64,000 bases of DNA, taken from the NCBI RefSeq assembly GCF_000715075.1, contig NC_134101.1, positions 149,333,084 through 149,397,083 of the forward strand, given 5' to 3'. The stretch is from Nicotiana tabacum (Eukaryota; Streptophyta; Magnoliopsida; Solanales; Solanaceae). The position numbers and the translations under genes were made by a program. This document shows, in pieces, positions 11,279-23,640 of the stretch. The notes under the pieces were generated by a model. It ran no database searches, had not been told where the DNA came from, and saw nothing but the letters and a program-made list of their open reading frames with translations. Positions within the stretch are counted from its first letter, which is position 1. Each line of letters begins with the position of its first letter.

Positions 11279-14168
11279 TGTCACGACCCAATCCCATTAT
11301 AGGCTATGATGGCGCCCAACACCGTTGCTAGACAAGCCAATACTGATCAAACTAGTGGTTTTTCGTTTAAATAAATTACTAAGTGGATAACATATCCTCA
11401 TTTGTTAAAAAGATTTAAAAATTTGCAAACGTAACATAACTATCGGGAGCAAGTGAGTACAAATTGAAATCATGTAAACAAATTCAAAATCATCAGTCTA
11501 CTAGTGTGTGTGCCAAGACCTCGTGTCACAAGTATGTGGGCATACTAGTAGAATATACAAAAGAATACTATTCTACTGTCTGAAAGGAAATAGACAGAAA
11601 AGTATATCATAAAGAAGACTCTAGCTGCTGTAGAAGGGTCCAGAAGGCAGCTCACCGTGAAGTCTCGAAACGGGGATCAAATCTGTGCGCCATATTGGTG
11701 ACCAGATGCACATGCCTCAAATCCCGTACAAATAAGTAGAGAAGTGTAGCGTGAGTACATAAAAATATATACCCGGTAAGTATCTAGTCTAACATCAAAG
11801 AAATAATGACGAGGGGTCGACTCTGACACTTACTAAAGGCCAACAATATGACAATATAAAATTCTAATTAAGCATGATATATAGAGATAACAATAAAACT
11901 CAGAACAAGAAATAACTGAACAATTCTTTTATCATATTTAAGAACCCAAAACACGTCCTTCATTTAAAACAAATGATCTCTCAAACAATAAATTTATACA
12001 AATTATAAAAAGGGTTTCCAGTTCTATTATCACACACAATTTCCACCGAGGATGTTCGACCCAATCCAACATAAAGGTAAACTGTGCACTATCGAGGGTT
12101 GAACGACACGAACCATAGATGCATCTATTAACCTATCGAGGCGATCAGCCCGCTCCCATGAGAGTAGCAGAAGGAATTACCGCACTCGCGAATCATACTT
12201 GCGTCGTGGTCAAATATAAGTTTATCAATAAATCATAAACCTTTCTTGATTCTTTTCAAAATAAAGACAATTCAACTTGAAGCTTTTATATCCTTGAAAA
12301 TCCTCAACTTAGTTCCATTTCTTACAATTAACAAATATAATTAAATAACGACGTCCATAAAGCATGGTGTAAATCTAAAACTACCCAGACATAAATAGGA
12401 ATAGTAGCTACGTACGACCTCTCGTAACTTCGTACATACATAGCCCCCACAAATAATAACACATTTTAATTAAATTCACATATGGAGTAAATTTCCTCTT
12501 ACACGGTTAGAAAAGAGACTTATCTCGTCTCAAAGCCTACTTCCCAATTCAAGAATGCGCTCAAACCTCTAAATTTGATGCCAAATGACTCGAAACGAGT
12601 CAAACACTACATAAACTAATAAATCTATGCTCAAAAGTTCATATCCCCGCTATCAAAGTGATTATCTAACCTAAAATACAAGATTCCTAAATTTCACCCC
12701 TCGGGCCCATGTTCGGATTCTAGAAATTTTCAAAGAAACTTGTTACCCATAACCATAGGAACATAAATATATGATTTTTACCAAGTTTTATAGCCAATTT
12801 CATCATCAAATCTCATTTTTATCAAAAACATAGGTTTTCATCTAAACCTTTGATTTTCACTAATTTTTACATGTTAATCTACTCATAATCTATGTATTTA
12901 ACTCATGTTGTGTAGAAATTACTTATCTCAAAGTGTTAGGTGAAAACTCTCTTCCAAAACCTCCGAATATCGCCCAAGAGATGAAGTAAAATGAAATAAA
13001 TGGAATAAGTCCCGCATTAAAAGAGCTGGGCACAAGCCTCTGATGTCGCATTTGCGGCATGAGGTTCGCAAATGCGACAAAACTATCGCAAATATGAAGC
13101 CTAGCTTCAGCTGCAAGGGTCGCAAATGCGACGTAGGGGCCGTAAATACGATCACTGCTGAGGTCGCAAATGCGGCTCAGGTGTCGCAAATGCGAACAAT
13201 GCCCCAGTCGAGCTTCTTTGCAATTGCAAAGCTCTTATCGCAAATGCAAGGTTCACATTTGCGAACTATTTCTCGCATGTGCGAGACTTGCAACTGATAC
13301 CAAGAAACACCACAAATCTGGTGTGTTTTTCATCCCATCTGAACGTTCGAAACTCACCCGAGCCCTTGAGGCTCTACACCAAATACCCACACAAGTCTAA
13401 CAACATCATACAAACTTGGTCGCGTGATTGGAACACTGAAATAACACCGAAAACCACGAATTGGATGCCAAAATGCATGAATTTACTCATGAACTCAAAA
13501 CTTCTGAAAACACTCCCGCGCGTCCAATTCCCATCAAATCAACTCGGAATGCACCAAATTTTGCGTGCAAGTCTTATATGAAATTACAGACCAACTCCAA
13601 TTTCCAAAACTGGAATCCGAACCCGATATTAAAACATCCACCCTCAGTCAAACTTTTCAAAAACTTCAAGTTTCTAACTTTCGCCAAATGGTTCCCAAAC
13701 GACTTACGGACCTCCGAATCCACTTCCGCACGCGCTCCTAAGTCCAATATCACCATAAGGAGCTATTCCTAGGCTCGGAATTCCAAACGGATGTCTAGAA
13801 TGTAAAAATCCATTTCAACTCAAACTTATGGAGTTTGCTCAAAATGCCAACTTTCACTATTAGGCACAAAACACTCTCGGTTCATCCAAAACCCGATCCA
13901 AACATACGCCCAAGTCCGAAATAATCATACCAACTTAATGGAATCGTCAAATCACTATTCCGAGGTCGTTTACTCAAAATATTGACCGAAGTCAAACTTG
14001 GCCATTTAGGCCAACCTTAAGGAAACAAGTGTTCCGATTTCAACCCGAACTCTTCCAAATCCCTAACTAACCATCCCTGCAAGTCATAAATTAGTAAAAG
14101 CAAGTACGAGAAGTCTTATTTAGGCGAATAGGGTTCTTGAAAGCAAAACGATCGGTCAGGTTGTTACA
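11279..14168 (-). repeat. Element A 3' LTR (2.89 kb)
   Basis: It has TG...CA termini ('tgtcacgaccc' to 'ggttgttaca'). Inside, at 13045-13078, is a perfect 12-base inverted repeat GTCGCATTTGCG / CGCAAATGCGAC with a 10-base spacer, set in a cluster of TCGCAAATGCGA-like sites (13040-13290). The start-site-like block 'aataatgacgagg' lies near 11805-11817. Open frames on both strands across the palindromic cluster are not genes. Confidence 0.85.
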
Positions 14169-14181
14169 TTCTTCACCTCTT
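14169..14181 (-). promoter_or_regulatory. Element A polypurine tract
   Basis: On the minus strand this reads 'aagaggtgaagaa' directly before the TG of the 3' LTR. That is the expected position and composition of the plus-strand priming site for reverse transcription. It also fixes the element's direction. Confidence 0.8.
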
Positions 14182-14214
14182 AAAGAAACATTCGTCCTCA
14201 AACTGGTTTAGATT

Positions 14215-15498
14215 CATATCTGAAGTGCTGAATAAGTGTGGATATCTGCTCGCATGTCCTCCTATGACTCCCAGGTCGACTCCTCAACTGGTTGGCCCCT
14301 CCACTTGACCTTCACCACAAAAATCCTCTTGGATCTCAACTGGCGATCCTGTCTAGCAACAATGGCAACTGACTCCTTCTCATAACCCAAGCTCTCATCT
14401 AACTATATAGTGATAAAGTCTAACACATGTGACAAGTTGGCGTGGTACCTAAGGAGCATAGACACATGAAAAACCAGATGAACTCCTGATAGGCTGGGAG
14501 GTAAATCAAGCTCATAAGCAACCTCCCCAACTCTTCTGAACACCTTAAATGGGCCTATAAACCTGGAGCTCAACTTGCCCTTCTTCCCGAATCTCATAAT
14601 ACCTTTCATTAGCGAGACTTTCAAGAGAATCTTCTCGCCTACCATAAATGACACATCATGCGCCTTCTGGTCCGCCTAACTCTTTTGTCTAGACTGTACT
14701 GTGCGAAGTCGTTCCTGAATCAACTTTACCTTTTCTAAGGCATCATTTACCAAATCTGTACCATATAACTTAGCCTCGTAAGGCTCATACCATCTAATGG
14801 GAGAATGACATCGCTGACCATATAAAGCCTCAAATGGAGCCATCTTGATGTTGGACTGATAACTGTTGTGATAAGCAAATTCGGCCAAAGGCAAGAATTG
14901 ATCCCACTGTCCCCCAAAGTCTATCACACATGCTCTGAGCATGTCCTTCAAGATCTGAACTGTCCGCTCTAACTCCCCGTCGGTCTGTGGATAAAATGTT
15001 GTGTTGAGATCTACACGGGTCCCTAACTCACTCTGTATGGCTCTCCACATATGCAAAGTGAAATGAGGGCCTCTATCTGATATGATGGAAATAGGCACAC
15101 CGTGCAACCGAACTATCTCCCGAATATAAATCTGAGCCAACCCCTCTAAAGTATAAGTAGTTGCAACTGGAATGAAGTGTGCTGACTTGGTCAACCTGTC
15201 AACAATGAGCCAAACTACATCGATCTTCCGCAAGGTCCACGACAACCCAACTACAAAAGTCCATAGTAATGCGCTCCCATTTCCAGTCCGGTATAGTCAT
15301 CTGTTGGAGTAAGCCACCTGGCCTCTGTTGCTCATACTTAACCTGCTGGCGATTTAGGCACCTAGGTACATACTTAACTATGTCTTTATTCATCCACCAC
15401 CACCAATAATACTTTCTCAGGTCCCGATCCATCTTCGTAGCACCTAGATGAATAGAATACCGAGAACTATGTGCCTTTTCTAGAATCCTCTCCCTCAA
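14215..15498 (-). pseudogene. Element A integrase with degenerate chromodomain
   Basis: The zinc-binding part (15498 to about 15300) keeps its His residues in HSSRYSIH, but the last Cys of the CLNCQ motif is Arg (CLNRQQ). The core (15250-14676) shows the first Asp in IVDRLTKSAHF, the second in ISDRG, and Glu in TDGELERT. The C-terminal part (14654-14403) has the GPFKV/VFHVSML pattern. After an in-frame stop a chromodomain-like tail follows (about 14400-14220: Y-E-K-E-SVAI, VKWRGQPVEESTWES), itself with a TAG before EDM. Chromodomains of this type are thought to steer insertion toward heterochromatin. A frameshift near 15200-15245 separates zinc and core regions. It is not functional. Confidence 0.85.
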
Positions 15499-15681
15499 GA
15501 CATCGATATTAGGAATACATAGATGACCCTGGAGTCACATGACACCATCCTTGCCAATAGAAACCTACTTGGAACCACCCTATAGTACCGTCTCTTTGAG
15601 AACTACCAAGTATGGATCATTAAACTATCAAGCCTTGATCTACTCCAATAGTGAAGACTGGGCAACAACACATGCAAGAAC

Positions 15682-17135
15682 TCAGCTGGGCTCTGAAATA
15701 TCCAACCTCACAAGTCTGTTAGCCAAGGACTGAATGTCTAAGGCTAGTGGCCTCTTCTCTGCTGAAATGAAAGCCAAGCTACCCATACTCTCTCCCTTTC
15801 TACTCAAGGCATCCACGATTACATTCGCCTTATCAGGATGATGAAGAATGGTGATGTTGTAATCCTTCAGTAACTCAAGCCATCTGCGTTGCCTCAAATT
15901 GAGATCCCTTTTCTTGAACAAATGTTGCAAGCTGCGATGATCGGTGTAAACCTCACATGACACCCCATAAAGATAAAGCCTTCAGATTTTAAGATCATAA
16001 ATAATTGCGGCTAACTCCAGATCGTGCACAGGGTAATTCTTCTCATGAATCTTCAACTGACGCTAAGCATATGCTATAACTTGCCCCTCCTGTATCAATA
16101 TATAAACCAAGCCAAAGGGTGAAGCATCACAATACATAGTATATATCCCCAAACCGAAAGGCAACACTAGAACTGGTTTTGTAGTCAAAACTGCCATAAG
16201 CTTCTAAAAGCTCACCTCATAATCATCGGACCAACAAAATGAAGCACCCTTTTGGGTGAATCTAGTCAGAGGTGCCGCAATGGATGAAAAACCCTACACA
16301 AACCGGCGATAATAACCGTCTAACCCCAGGAAACTTCTGATCTCAGTCACCAAAGTGGGACGAGGCCAACTCTGAACTGCCTTAATCTTCTTAGGATCCA
16401 CCTTAATACCCTTGACTGATACAACATACCCCATAAATGCCAAAGACTCTAGCCAGAACTCACACTTGGAGAACTTAGTATACAACTTCCGTTCTCGTAA
16501 TGTCTGAAGCACCACTCTCAAATGCTGCTCGTGCTCCCCAAGCTACGTGAGTAGATCAAAATGTCATCAATGAAGACAATCACGAATAAATCAATATAAG
16601 TCCTGAACACCCTGTTCATGAAATCCATAAATGCTGATGGGGCATTAGTCAAGCCGAAGGACATAACGAGAAACTCATAATGGCCATATCTAGTACGAAA
16701 AGCAGTCTTCGGAACAACTGAGTCCCGAATTTTTAACTGATGGTACTTTGACCTTAAGTTAATCTTAGAGAACACCCTAGCACCCTGCAACTGGTCAAAC
16801 AAATCATCAATACACAACAATGGGTACTTGTTCTTGATGATAACCTTATTCAACTAGCGGTAATCAATGCACATCCGCATAGTTCCATTTTTCTTCTTCA
16901 CAAATAACGCTGGTGCACCCCAATGTGATACACTTGGTCTCACAAACCCCTTTGTTACCAACTCCTCAAGCTGCTCCTTCAACTCCTTCAACACTTTCGG
17001 AGCCATACGATACGGTAGGATAGATATAGACTGGGTACCTAGAGCTAAATCAATACGGAAATCAATATCATGATCTGGTGGCATGCTTAGAAGGTCAGAA
17101 GGAAACACATCGGTGAACTCCCGAACTACTGGCAC
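15682..17135 (-). pseudogene. Element A reverse transcriptase and RNase H
   Basis: RT spans about 17135-16294. It begins with the protease-RT linker (PVVREF...PSDLLSMPP), then [22 protein letters not shown], a stop where the sister element D has Gln (R*LNKV, stop at 16854-16856), the fingers and palm, and the active site FIDDIL (16563-16574) with both Asp intact. A frameshift after SRSLG follows. RNase H (about 16290-15682) carries several stops, for example SF*KL near 16205 and AYA*RQ near 16065, and ends with the [10 protein letters not shown] and [15 protein letters not shown] motifs. Sister copies B and D supply the expected residues at these stops. Confidence 0.85.
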
Positions 17136-17640
17136 TAATCAATCGTCGGAGGTTCCGCGGTGGTATCCTAAACATAGGCTAGATAAGCCAAACAACCCTT
17201 CTCGACTATATGTTGAGCCTTTAAAAAAGAGATTACCTGACTAGCTATGAACCCTTCCACTCCAATCTCAGTAACTCTGGCATCGCTAAAGTAACAGTCT
17301 TGGCATGACAATCAAGTATGGCGTGATATGGAGATAACTAGTCCATGCCCAAGATGACCTCAAAGTCGGTCATATCCAGTAGCAGAAGGTCCGCACTAGT
17401 CTTGTAACCACATAATGTGACCACATAGGACCGATAGATCTGATCCACAACCACAGAGTTGTCCGCAGGAGTGGACACATAAATTGGAGTACCCATGGAC
17501 TTACGAGGAATATCCAGGAAATGATCAAATAGTGATGACACATATGAATAGGCAGATCCTGGATCAAATAACACCGAAACATCCCTATCTCAGACAGAAA
17601 TAATACCTATGATCACGACATCTAAGACCATTGCTTCTGG
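17136..17640 (-). pseudogene. Element A protease
   Basis: An aspartic-protease region with LFDPGSAYSYVSSLF (Asp retained) at about 17574-17530, continuing to DFEVILGMD. It then ends at a TAG where fragments D, E and F have Trp (GMDWLSPYH). Element B has a stop at the same codon. The stretch 17330-17136, leading to RT, has further stops. It would cut the Gag-Pol polyprotein if whole. Confidence 0.75.
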
Positions 17641-18633
17641 TATGGCCGGAAAAGCATAGAATCTAGCTGGAGCGCCGACTGGCTGGCCTCCACCTGGCTG
17701 AACAATAGCTGACTGACATCCCCTACCTGGCCTCCACCTCTAGGATGGCCCCTTCCAGCTTGTCCCCTACCTCTGGGTGGTCGGACCGCTGGTGCTGCAA
17801 TCATGGGCTGATGACCCTGCTGTACTGCCTTGCCTCAAAGTCTGGGACATGTTCTCTTCATGTGATCCGGATCTCCAAACTCGTAATGCCCTCTCGGTAC
17901 CATAGACTGCTGCCTTGAAGTCTGACCCTGATGGCCTGGATACCCACTAGAAGAAACCTGAATGGCTGGTGGACGATATGAACTCTCCAGCACAATACTG
18001 AAATAGGCACTGGAAGAACCATGATGAGCTGGTGCGCGATAAGAACTCTATGGCATGAAACTAAAATAGAGTAGCGCTGGAGCACCCCGAGGAGGTGGTA
18101 GTGCTGGATATGTGGGCCTGCTAGGTTGACCCCCTCCCAAACTGACATCTACCCCTAGCTGGGGCACCTCTAAACTCTTAGAGAAATGGGCCCTCTTGTC
18201 CTTCTGCATCTTCTCTCTACCCCTCTGGCGGTAGCCCTCAATCATCCGAGCAATCTCCACTACTAGCTGATAATCAGTACCCATCTTAACCTCCCGGGCC
18301 ATAGTAGCCCAAATACCGAGGTGCAACCCCACAACAAATCTCTTTACTCTCTCTACATCGGTAGGACGTATCATAAGTGCATGGCGGGACAACTCAGAAA
18401 ATCTCGCCTCATAATCTGTCACTGACATCAGACCCTACGACAGGCACCTCGCCCTGATCCTCAATAATGGGATCCTCTATTGGATCCGCTGGTGGTGCAA
18501 CTAGGGTAACTCTAGGATGTCCTTGTCCCCTAACTCGGGCCGGTGCCCTCCCCCGACCTCTACCTCAGCCTCTAGCAATGGGGGGAGCAGCTCCTCCTAG
18601 GTCCGGAACGTTTGCTACGCGCATTCTCACCAT
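17641..18633 (-). pseudogene. Element A gag with an internal deletion
   Basis: The start is the ATG at 18633 (MVRMRV...), equivalent to MVRTRM in B and MARTRA in D and F. An Arg/Gly-rich N-terminal part runs to about 18435 and joins directly to SVTDYEARFSELSRHAL. The central capsid-like block, present in B (KRLDKW to the QFTHMF motif, about 25290-25020), is missing. The C-terminal zinc knuckle (17836-17886) is destroyed: the first two Cys positions read His and Phe (H-Y-E-F-G-D). Gag would form the particle shell and bind RNA; this copy could not. Confidence 0.8.
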
Positions 18634-18810
18634 CTGTGAGAGAATAGGATAAAGAACTTAGTATACCATCAACTTGCACGATAGAGGATGAATAAAGATT
18701 AGTTTCCTAATAACCTATAGCCTCTCAAAGATAAGTGTAGAGATCTCCGCACCGATCCGCAATACTCTATTAGGTTTTCTCATAACTTGTGAGACTTACG
18801 TGAACCTAGT

Positions 18811-18822
18811 GCTCTGATACCA
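18811..18822 (-). promoter_or_regulatory. Element A primer-binding site
   Basis: On the minus strand this reads TGGTATCAGAGC, the exact tRNA-iMet-type primer site, three bases inside the 5' LTR border at 18826. It marks the 5' end of the internal region. Confidence 0.9.
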
Positions 18823-18825
18823 TGT

Positions 18826-21545
18826 TGTCACGACCCAATCCCATTATACGTCGTGATGGTTCCCAACACCGTTGTTAGACAAGCCAACACTGATCAAACT
18901 AGTGGTTTTTCGTTTAAATAAATTACTAAGTGGATAACATGTACTCATTTGTTAATTTTATTTTAAATATTTGCAAAAGTAACATAATTAAACGAAAACA
19001 AGTGAGTACAAATCGAGATCATGTAAAAAAATCCAAAATCATAAGTCTACTAGTGTATGTGCCAAGACCTGGTGTCAAAAGTATGTGGGCATTCTAGTAG
19101 AATATACAAAAGAATACTAGTCTACTGTCTGAAAGAAAATAGACAGAAAAGTATATCTTAAAGAAAACTCCAGCTGTTGCAGAATGACTCAGAAGGCTGC
19201 TCACCGTGAAGTCTCAAAACGGGGATCAAATCTGTGCACCGGACTAGTGACCAGATGCACCTGCCTCAAATCCTGAACAATTAAGTACAAAAGTGTAGCA
19301 TGAGTACATAAAAATATACCCAGTAAGTATCTAGTCTAACTACGAATAAATAGTGACGAGAGGTCGACTACGACACTTACTAAGGGCCAACAATATGGTA
19401 ATATAAAATTCTAATTAAGCTTGATATATAGAGATAATAATAAAACTCAGAACAAGAAATAATTGAACAATTCTTTCATCATATTTAAGAACCCAAAACA
19501 CTTCCTTCATTTAAAACAAATGATCTCTCAAACAATGAATTAATGTAATTATAAAAAGGGTTTCCAGTTCTATTATCACACACGAATTCCATCGAGGACG
19601 TTCAATCCGATTCAACATAAATGTAAATTGTGCACTGCCGAAGGTCGAACGACGCAAACTATAGATGCATCTATTAACCTGCCGAGGTGATCGGCCCACT
19701 CCCATGAGAGTAGCAGAAGGAATTACCCCGCTCGCGCATCATAAGTGCGACGTGGTCAAACATATGTTTATCAATAAATCATAACCCTTTCTTGATTCTT
19801 TTCAAAATAAAGACAACTCAACTTGAAGCTTTTAAATCCTTGATAATCCTCAACTTAGTTCCATTTGTAACAACTAACAAATATAATCAAATAACTGTGT
19901 CCACAAAGCATGGTGTAAACCTAAAACTATCCGGGCATAAACAGGAATAATAGCTATGTACGGGCTCTCGTCACTTCGTATGTACGTAGCCCCCCCACAA
20001 ATAGTAGCACATTTTAATTAAATTCACCTATGGGGGTAAATTCCCTCTTACAAGGTTAGAAAAGAGACTTACCTTGTCTCAAAGCCTACTTCCCAATTCA
20101 AGAATGCGCTCAAACCTCCAAATTTGATGCCAAACGACTCGAAACTAGTCAAACATTACATAAACTAATCAATCTATGCTCAAAAGTTCATAATTCCACC
20201 ATTTAAGTGATTACCCAACCCAAAATGCAAGATTTCTAAAATTCACCCCCCTGGGGTCCATGTCCAAATTCTAGAAATTTCCGAAGAAACTTGTTACCCA
20301 TAACCTTAGGAAGATAAATATCTGATTTTTACCAAGTTTTATAACTAATTTCATCGTCAAATCTCATTTTTATCAAAAACTTAGGTTTTCATCTAAACCT
20401 TTGATTTTCACTAATTTTTACATATTAATCTACCCATAATCTATGTATTTAACTCATGTTGTGTAGAAATTACTTACCTCAAAGTGTTAGGTGAAAACCC
20501 TCTTCCAAAAGCTCCAAATATCGCCTAAGAGATGAAGTGGAATGAAATAAATGGCCTAAGTCCTGCATTAAAAAAGTTGGGGACAGGCCTATGATGTTGC
20601 ATTTGCGACACCAGGTTCGCAAATGCGAGGGTCACAAATGCGAGGGTCGCAAATTCGACAAAACTCTCGCAAATGCAAAGCTTGGCTTCATCTACTAGGG
20701 TCTCAAAATGCGACGTAGGGGTCGCAGATGTGATCACTGTTGAGGTCGCAAATATGGCTCAGGTGTCGCAAATGCGAACAACGCCCTAGTATAGCTTCTT
20801 TGCAATTGCGAAGCTCTTCTTGCAAATGCGAGGTTTGCATTTGTGAACTATTTCTCGCATCTGCGAGACCTACAACTGATGCCAAGAAACACCAGAATCT
20901 AGTGTGTTTTTCATCCCTTCCGAACATCCAAAACTCACTCGAGTCCTCGAGGCTCCACACCAAACACTTACATGAGTAACAACATCATACAAACTTGCTC
21001 GTGTGATCGGAACACTAAAATAACATCAAAAATCACGAATTGGATGCCAAAACGCATGAATTTACTCTAAAACTACTCCCACACGTCCGATTCCTATCAA
21101 ATCAACTCAGAATAACACCAAATTTTGCATGCAAGTTTTAAATGACATTACACACCTACTCCAACTTCTGGAACTAGAATTCGAACCCGATATCTAAAAG
21201 TTCACCCTCGGTCAAATTTTCCAAAAACTTCAAGTTTCTAATTTTTGCCAAATGGCTCTGAAACGACCTACGGACATCCGAATCCACTTTTGAACACTCT
21301 CCTAAGTCCAAAATCACCATACGGAGTTATTCCCAGGCTCAGAATCCCAAACAAATGTCTAGAATGTAAAAATCCATTTCAACCCAAACTTATGGAATTC
21401 TATCAAAATGCTAACTTTCACTATTAGGCATCGAAATGCTCCCGGGTCATCCAAAATTCAATCTGAACGTACGCCCAAGTCCGAAATCATCATACGAACC
21501 TATTGGAACCGTCAAATTCCAATTCTGAGGTTGGTTACTAAAATG
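18826..21545 (-). repeat. Element A 5' LTR, outer end missing
   Basis: It starts 'tgtcacgacccaatccc', matching the 3' LTR, and aligns with it to about 21540 ('gaggt-g-ttact-aaaat'). The last 230 or so bases of the LTR are absent. Sequence switches to the end of a plus-strand LTR with 'aaaat' common to both sides. The palindromic cluster recurs at 20595-20880, with GCATTTGCGA / TCGCAAATGC facing each other near 20600. Confidence 0.8.
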
Positions 21546-21632
21546 AGTAGTTAAGTTAATCACTTAATTTTGGCTTGCCTGACAGCGATGTTAGGTGCCA
21601 TCATGACCTTTAATGAATTTTGGGTCATGAAA
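21546..21632 (+). repeat. End of the element P LTR
   Basis: Contains 'ggcttgcctgacag' and ends 'gggtcatga', a mutated form of the 'gggtcgtgaca' terminus. It is the probable continuation of the LTR that starts at 9310. Part of that LTR was lost, together with the outer end of element A, at the junction. Confidence 0.65.
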
Positions 21633-21635
21633 ACA

Positions 21636-21944
21636 TGGTATCAGAGCACTAGGTTCACTTAGGTCTTACGAGTCATGAGCAAGTCTAGTAAAGTCTTGCG
21701 TATCAGTATGGAGACGTCTGTACGTATCTTTGAGAGGCTACAGGGCTGTTAGAAACACTTCCCTTCTTGATTCTTCAACGTGCGATTTGATTCTTTTGAG
21801 GTTTATGCCTTTATTCCTTTCCTATTCAGTCATATGTAACGTGGAGCGCTAGTTATCAATTGGGAATTGAGGAATCGTAATGTTACTACAGATGTGGTGC
21901 AGGATGTTTCTCCCTACGTAATTGACTGGTTTATTGTCGTCACC
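21636..21944 (+). promoter_or_regulatory. Element P primer site and leader, then head-on junction
   Basis: TGGTATCAGAGC at 21636-21647 is an exact tRNA-iMet primer site. The leader 'gagtcatgagcaagtctag' matches that at 4510. At about 21945 the sequence switches to integrase on the minus strand (element B). No P gag or pol follows. Confidence 0.75.
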
Positions 21945-22240
21945 TTGCCACCTAGCCTCTGCTGCTCATACTTAACCCGCTGGAAATTTAGACATCTCGC
22001 TACATACTCAACTATATCCTTCATCCGCCACCACCAATAATGCTGCCTCAGGTCACGATACATCTTCGTGGCACCTGGATGAATAGAATATCGAGAACTG
22101 TGTGCCTCTTCTAGAATCTTCTCCCTCAATCTATTAACATTAGGAACACATAAACGACCTTGGACTCGTTGAACACCATCATCACCGATAGTAACCTCCT
22201 TGGAACCACTCAGTAGTACTGTGTCCCTAAGAACCAACAA
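21945..22240 (-). pseudogene. Element B integrase N-terminal zinc region
   Basis: Minus-strand peptide with RLREKILEEAHSSRYSIHPG, the HYWWWRMKDIVEYVARC stretch and CLNFQRVKYEQQR. The last zinc-binding Cys of the HHCC motif is Phe. The domain ends at the junction and has no catalytic core after it. Confidence 0.8.
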
Positions 22241-22252
22241 GTGCAGATCGTC

Positions 22253-23640
22253 TTACTGACAAGCCTTAATCTGCTCAAATAATGATGATTGAGCGATGAC
22301 GCATGCAAGAACTCGGCTGCGCTCTGAAATATCCAACCTCATAAGTTTGTTAGCCAATAACTGAATGTCCCAAGCCAATGGCCTCTCGTATGCTGAAATG
22401 AATGCCAAACTACCTATGCTCTCAGCCTTTTTGCTCAAGGCATCCACAACCACTTTCACCTTCCTCGGATGATAAATGATGGTAATATCATCGTCCTTTA
22501 GTAATTCAAGCCACCTGCGCCATCTCAATTAAGATCCTTGTACTTAAACAAATGCTGCAAACTATGGTGATCGGTGTAAACCTCTTAGGACACCCTATAA
22601 AGATAATCCCTCTAGATCTTGAGAGCATGAACTATTGTAGCCAACTCCAAATTATGTACGGGATAATTCTTTTCGTAGGTCTTCAACTAACGTGAAGAAT
22701 ATGCAATAGCTTGCCCCTCTTACATCAATACACAACCCAAGACATTGCACGAAACGTCTTAATACACGGTATACATCCCTGAACCGGAGGGCAACACTAA
22801 CACCGGTGTTGTAGTTAAAGTAGTCTTGAGCTTCTGAAAGCTCACCTTGCAATTATCGGACCGTCTGAACGAAGCACCCTTCTGGGTTAATCTTGTCAAA
22901 GGGGCTGCAATAGATGAGAAGCCCTCCATGAACCAACGATAATAACCTACTAACCCTAAGAAACTCCTGATCTCGGTTGCTATGGTAGGACGAGGCCAAC
23001 TCTGGACTCCCTCGATCTTCCTAGGATCCATCTTAATACCCCCACCTAATACACCATTCCCCAAGAAAGCCATGGAATCTAACCAGAATTCACACTTGGA
23101 GAACTTCGCATATAGCTTCTGTTCCCGCAAGGTCTGAAGCACTAACCTCAAATTTTGCTCATGCTCCCCCATACTATGTGAGTAGATAAATATTCCATCA
23201 ATGAAGACAATGACAAATGAGTCGATATATAGCTTGAACACCCGATTCATCAAATCTATGAATGTCGTCTGGGAGTTAGTCAAGCCGAAGGACATCACTA
23301 AAAACTCATAGTGCCCACACCTGATCTTAAAAGCCGTCTTCGAAACATCTGAAGCATAAATCTTCAGCTGATGATACCCAGATCTCAAATCGATCTTAGA
23401 GAACACCCTGACACTCTATAACTGGTCAAACAAGTCATCAATGCGCGACAACGAGTACTTATTCCTGATGGTGACCTTGTTCAACTAGTGGTAATCAATG
23501 CACATCCGCATACTCCCATCCTTCTTCTTTACAAATAACACCAGTGTGCCCCAAGACGACACACTAGGTTTAATGAACCCTTTCTCAAGAAACTCTTGAA
23601 GCTGCTCCTTTAACTCCCTCAGCTCCTTTGGAGCCATGCG
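22253..23640 (-). pseudogene. Element B reverse transcriptase and RNase H
   Basis: The longest clean frame (23406-22759, 215 codons) covers the RT palm to connection: [24 protein letters not shown], the active site, [12 protein letters not shown] and [13 protein letters not shown]. The active-site motif is FIDG (23194-23205) where A and D read FIDD, so a catalytic Asp is lost. Upstream, YH*LNKV has a TAG (23485-23487) at the Gln codon that is also stopped in A. RNase H continues to 22253 with several stops and a frameshift near 22530, ending with VVDALSKKAESIG. It is inactive. Confidence 0.85.

Larger units (their letters stand above)
11279..21545 (-). mobile_element. Element A: Ty3/gypsy chromovirus nested in the P LTR
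   Basis: Order on the minus strand: 5' LTR (18826-21545, cut at its outer end), PBS (18811-18822), gag, protease, RT/RNase H, integrase with chromodomain, polypurine tract, 3' LTR (11279-14168). The domain order (integrase last) is Ty3/gypsy; the chromodomain and long LTRs point to the Tekay/Del group. The two LTRs align throughout but have many differences. All coding regions are broken. It lies inside a plus-strand LTR, whose last bases follow at 21546. Confidence 0.85.
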
